Origin: Litoribacillus peritrichatus
Lineage (GTDB): Bacteria; Pseudomonadota; Gammaproteobacteria; Pseudomonadales; Litoribrevibacteraceae
Assembly: GCF_039537985.1 (NCBI RefSeq)
Contig: NZ_BAABBN010000007.1
Span: 1,240,001-1,304,000, forward strand
DNA: 64,000 bases
Reading direction: 5' to 3'
Position numbers and translations under genes: made by a program. Within the stretch, counting starts at the first letter, position 1. Each line of letters begins with the position of its first letter. Of the stretch, positions 61,286 through 64,000 are shown one piece after another. Under the pieces are notes generated by a model that saw only the letters and a list, made by a program, of their open reading frames with translations, was not told where the DNA came from and did not search any database.

Positions 61286-61936
61286 TTAAAGAGTAGGCGT
61301 AGACGGGGAGGCTGAAAATTCTTTGTTTGCCTTAATTGAATAAAATTCACAGTATAACCTCATAATTTCCGTAGCATCTCGCTCCGCTCTATGCTCTGTT
61401 TCATCGGCTATCCCCGCCTGTTCATACGCCATGTCAAAGTCTGGATCTTCCAGAGCGATAAAGTCATACAAATAGAATACGTCGAACCCACGCTCTACCC
61501 CTGAAGCCTCATACAACCTATCAAGCCAGAATAAATCGGCCCTAGCATTTGGGCTATCACACATGGCTATTTTACCGTCTACTTGCTCATTGAGCCATTC
61601 CGCAACAAAACGACTATTTCTACCTTCTTCGAATAATCGTGTGCGTGAAATTCTGTGAATAGCTCCAATATCCTCATCGCTAGGTTCACTGTTCCAGTCT
61701 TGCCAGCCTGGCTCAGGGCGAATTAAATAAGCCTGTGAACCTCCATTATCATGTGCAACGGCGATCTCGACAGGGTAGCTTAATAGTGCAGCATCATGCG
61801 TATCTCCAGAAACCCCTCTCAAAGAGGAGGCCTCAATGTCAATTATTACAACCTGGGAGGGTGACGGTATACCAACTTTATTGTCTAAATCTCTGTTCAT
61901 ATAGCCAAACGTATTTGTGCGCGGGACTTGAGTCAA
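61286..61936 (-). CDS. DnaQ-like 3'-5' exonuclease family protein
   Basis: 216 residues. DEDD-type motifs are visible: VVIIDIEASSL (Exo I Asp/Glu), CDSPNARADLFWLDRL (Exo II) and EHRAERDATEIMRLY (Exo III with His and Asp). It may act on RNA or DNA; the substrate is unknown. The start is uncertain: TTG at 61936 has TAGG seven bases upstream, while ATG at 61900 has no clear site. It is not in an operon with its neighbours. Confidence 0.75.
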   Translation of the reverse strand: MTQVPRTNTFGYMNRDLDNKVGIPSPSQVVIIDIEASSLRGVSGDTHDAALLSYPVEIAVAHDNGGSQAYLIRPEPGWQDWNSEPSDEDIGAIHRISRTRLFEEGRNSRFVAEWLNEQVDGKIAMCDSPNARADLFWLDRLYEASGVERGFDVFYLYDFIALEDPDFDMAYEQAGIADETEHRAERDATEIMRLYCEFYSIKANKEFSASPSTPTL

Positions 61937-62115
61937 CTTAAAACCTACTTAAGTGCTTCACAGCAACATTTGGCGTTCCTCATTTTAGTTTAACAGAAGC
62001 GTGGAGCTAACTTACTTACCGAAAGTGTGATTTAAACTAGCCCTGGCTAACCTAAATCACACGTCATACGAAAAGTCACAGATAGCGCTTCACATGCTAA
62101 AATAAATACTTTGAT

Positions 62116-62898
62116 TTAGTCGCTTAAAGTGGGTAGCCCAACACGTTTACGACCTTCTGAAGTTTTGAGTGAAAAGTCTGTTCCTGCGTACTCCGCACCT
62201 TCGTCTCCACATAGAAAAGCAACGGCTTCGCCTACCCACTCAGGTGGTATGTGGACGCTCCAATCTAAATTGCTCACAGTGTTGATTTTAGAATCCCGTA
62301 TTTTTTCCATCATGGCAGTAGCAACAGTGCCAGGTGACAGTCCTACGACTCGAATGTTCTTTTCTCCAATTTCTTTGTGAGCAACCTCTGTAAGTTTTTT
62401 GGCTGCGACCTTCGCAGAGCAGTAATGACTCCAGCCGATGAGGGCGCTATTCGCTGCCCCTGAGCTCATATTAATGATTATTCCACTCCCATGTTCAATC
62501 ATAATTGGGGCCGCCGCCCGAATTCCGTGGTAGACCCCCTTATAGTTAATGTCAGCGGCGCGTGCCCACGTATCTGGGTCGCTCTCGATAAGCGGTGCAA
62601 GGGGCTCTATCACTCCCGCATTATTTACCAAAATATCGATCCTTCCTGTCTTTTCAACTGCATATTCGATGGCCTCGGTGACGGAGAGATAATCACTAAC
62701 ATCACACGGAACGGCCAATGCGCTTAATCCACCAGAGCGAAGCGAATCAGCTTCTGATTCGATTTTCTGGTGTGATCGAGCAGTCAAAACAACCGTTGCG
62801 CCGTACGCTGCGAGAACTTTAGCTGTTGCTAGCCCAATACCCTGGCTTGCACCCATAATGAGAGCGGTACGCCCTGAAAAGTTTAATGACTGCAACAT
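62116..62898 (-). CDS. Short-chain dehydrogenase/reductase
   Basis: 260 residues from the ATG at 62898 (AGGAGT six bases upstream, one base after the azoreductase stop); the longer frame to 62991 is an artefact. The NAD(P) motif is GASQGIG at 16-22, followed by LVNNAGV, the catalytic serine in NMSSGAAN and YxxxK as YCSAK near 155. A C-terminal SPGTVATAMMEKI segment follows. The substrate is unknown. It is cotranscribed with azoR. Confidence 0.93.
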   Translation of the reverse strand: MLQSLNFSGRTALIMGASQGIGLATAKVLAAYGATVVLTARSHQKIESEADSLRSGGLSALAVPCDVSDYLSVTEAIEYAVEKTGRIDILVNNAGVIEPLAPLIESDPDTWARAADINYKGVYHGIRAAAPIMIEHGSGIIINMSSGAANSALIGWSHYCSAKVAAKKLTEVAHKEIGEKNIRVVGLSPGTVATAMMEKIRDSKINTVSNLDWSVHIPPEWVGEAVAFLCGDEGAEYAGTDFSLKTSEGRKRVGLPTLSD

Positions 62899-62899
62899 A

Positions 62900-63526
62900 T
62901 TAAGACTCCTCAACAACGAGCTGGGATATATCAACCAAGGCTTGCCTTTTCGCCGTTTCGAGTGCATCAGGATCGCCTGTTGTTCCTTCAATACGGATGA
63001 CGTGCGTCTTTTCTATCCCAAGAAAACTCATTAAAGCTCTGAGGTAGGGTTCGAGGAAGTCCATCTCAGATAAGTCACCACCCTGAGCGTAGCCTTGAGC
63101 CCCATAACTGAGGACTAATACCGACCGCTTAACAGCAACAAGCCCTTCAAACTGCGACCCGTCAAACGCAAAAGTTTTATTGATCCGTACGATCTGATCG
63201 ATCCACGCTTTGAGTGATGATGGCACCCCAAAATTGTACATTGGTGCGCTAATTAGTAGTGTGTCGGCCATCTTTAACTCTTGAATGAGTTCGTCTGATA
63301 GAGCTGTGGCTGCTTTAAGTTTCTCAGTCTTGCCACTCGGAGGTGCATAGAAGCCAGCAATCGTATCATTGGTGATATGAGGCAAATTTTCGGTCGCAAG
63401 ATCTCGAGTCTTGGTGCTGAGAGAAGGAATTAATGTCAGTAGGCGTTTCTCCGCGTTATCTGCTAATTCTCGCGACACAGAATCACTGTTTCTGGGACTG
63501 CAATCTAATCGAAGTAAGTAGGTCAT
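62900..63526 (-). CDS. azoR: FMN-dependent NADH-azoreductase
   Basis: 208 residues from the ATG at 63526 (GGAGAT upstream); the frame extends to 63604 but that part is non-coding. The flavodoxin-like fold has LLRLDCSPR at the N-terminus, SAPMYNFGVPSSLKAWIDQI (FMN loop, about 92-111) and VLSYGAQGY. It reduces azo dyes and quinones with two electrons. It forms an operon with the SDR gene and is divergent from a lysR gene that probably regulates it. Confidence 0.93.
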   Translation of the reverse strand: MTYLLRLDCSPRNSDSVSRELADNAEKRLLTLIPSLSTKTRDLATENLPHITNDTIAGFYAPPSGKTEKLKAATALSDELIQELKMADTLLISAPMYNFGVPSSLKAWIDQIVRINKTFAFDGSQFEGLVAVKRSVLVLSYGAQGYAQGGDLSEMDFLEPYLRALMSFLGIEKTHVIRIEGTTGDPDALETAKRQALVDISQLVVEES

Positions 63527-63623
63527 GTTGATCTCCAATGGTTGGGGTTCTACACACCTTAATAAAATCAAAATACGCAATAAATAACCTTCTTTGCAAT
63601 TCATTAGTGTGATATAAGCAATT

Positions 63624-64000
63624 ATGAATACTGATTACATTAAGACATTTTTGGCAGTGTATCGAGCGGGAAGCTTTGTAGAGGTCGCAAAAGATCAAAA
63701 CTTGGCTCCTTCTTCGGTCTCTCGTTCGATAAGCGCGCTTGAAAATTTGTTGAAAACACGCCTCTTTCAACGTACCACGCGGAATCTAACTCCTACGCGG
63801 GCCGGAGAAATCTATTTTGAACGAATCGCGCCATTGATAGAGGAAATGGATTTAACGCATCAGTCCTTAATTGATGCCGCAGCCACCCCATCGGGACGCT
63901 TGCGCGTCACCGCATCAGTGACCTACGGTCAAGTCGTGATTGCTCCTCGTCTGAAGCTATTTCGCGAACGTTACCCAAACATTGAGGTGGAGCTTCTGTT
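63624..64000 (+). CDS. LysR family transcriptional regulator, 5' part
   Basis: 125 codons before the window ends. The N-terminal HTH is clear: MNTDYIKTFLAVYRAGSF, then NLAPSSVSRSISALENLL, then LFQRTTRNLTPTRAGEIYFER, followed by the start of the effector domain (GRLRVTASVTYGQVVIAPRL). It is divergent from azoR-SDR with about 97 bases between, the usual arrangement for a LysR regulator and its target. The ATG at 63624 gives the standard N-terminus. Confidence 0.93.
   Translation, partial: MNTDYIKTFLAVYRAGSFVEVAKDQNLAPSSVSRSISALENLLKTRLFQRTTRNLTPTRAGEIYFERIAPLIEEMDLTHQSLIDAAATPSGRLRVTASVTYGQVVIAPRLKLFRERYPNIEVELL

Noticed and set aside
63483..63770. Minus-strand ORF over the azoR/lysR intergenic region
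   Set aside because: It lies antisense to the clear LysR HTH coding sequence and lacks a recognisable domain.

Overview
The window looks like a chromosome segment of a marine gammaproteobacterium of the Oceanospirillales/Pseudomonadales type. The evidence is gene order: ftsH-folP-glmM-tpiA-secG-tRNA-Leu-rimP-nusA-infB-rbfA-truB-rpsO-pnp, then aroQ-accB-accC-prmA-(zinc-ribbon/DUF3426)-dusB-fis-purH-purD, plus a LapG/LapD biofilm module. I do not assign a species.

Region 1 (1-12.8 kb, + strand) is a translation and RNA-metabolism cluster. It opens with the 3' end of ftsH and closes with a strong terminator after pnp. Region 2 (12.9-26.4 kb) holds a three-gene minus-strand group (ketopantoate reductase-like, PAS/HAMP histidine kinase, cobalamin adenosyltransferase), a response regulator with a degenerate GGDEF domain, an AmpG-like permease, an alkyltransferase-like protein, fxsA, groES-groEL behind a sigma-32-like promoter, and a type II secretion operon gspN-gspC-gspD. 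Region 3 (26.4-38.1 kb, - strand) has a stand-alone membrane sensor, an unrecognised 30-residue ORF with its own Shine-Dalgarno and terminator, a periplasmic-binding-like gene with no canonical start, and the pur/fis/acc block. Region 4 (38.2-49.8 kb) is centred on c-di-GMP and surface attachment: an active-looking diguanylate cyclase, LapG protease, LapD receptor, a DUF2333 protein, a bacteriohemerythrin with a class II FNR/Anr-type promoter, a large MMPL/RND exporter, an unknown membrane-anchored coiled-coil protein, ppa, an HTH protein and initiator tRNA-Met.

Region 5 (49.8 kb to the end) is accessory DNA. A large serine recombinase gene runs into the 3' end of the initiator tRNA and takes its stop codon from it. 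Behind it lies a compact minus-strand operon encoding a VirD4/TraG-like ATPase without membrane helices, small membrane proteins, an exported von Willebrand A protein and a lipoprotein. No relaxase or mating-pore genes are visible. A divergent gene with three helix-turn-helix units faces this operon. Next comes a second, tyrosine-type integrase module with an AlpA-like protein. It carries an attP-like site: a 22-bp core resembling the 3' end of a tRNA-Tyr gene, flanked by six copies of a 9-bp arm motif. The last 4 kb holds a MerR-controlled quinol-monooxygenase-like gene, a DnaQ-like exonuclease, an azoreductase/SDR pair and a divergent, truncated lysR gene.

The strongest candidates for something undescribed are the orphan coupling-ATPase/VWA operon with its structured leader, the 30-residue peptide gene between a binding protein and a sensor, and the intact-looking attP inside an island seated at a different tRNA. 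All functions are inferred from motifs and context by eye; no database search was run.
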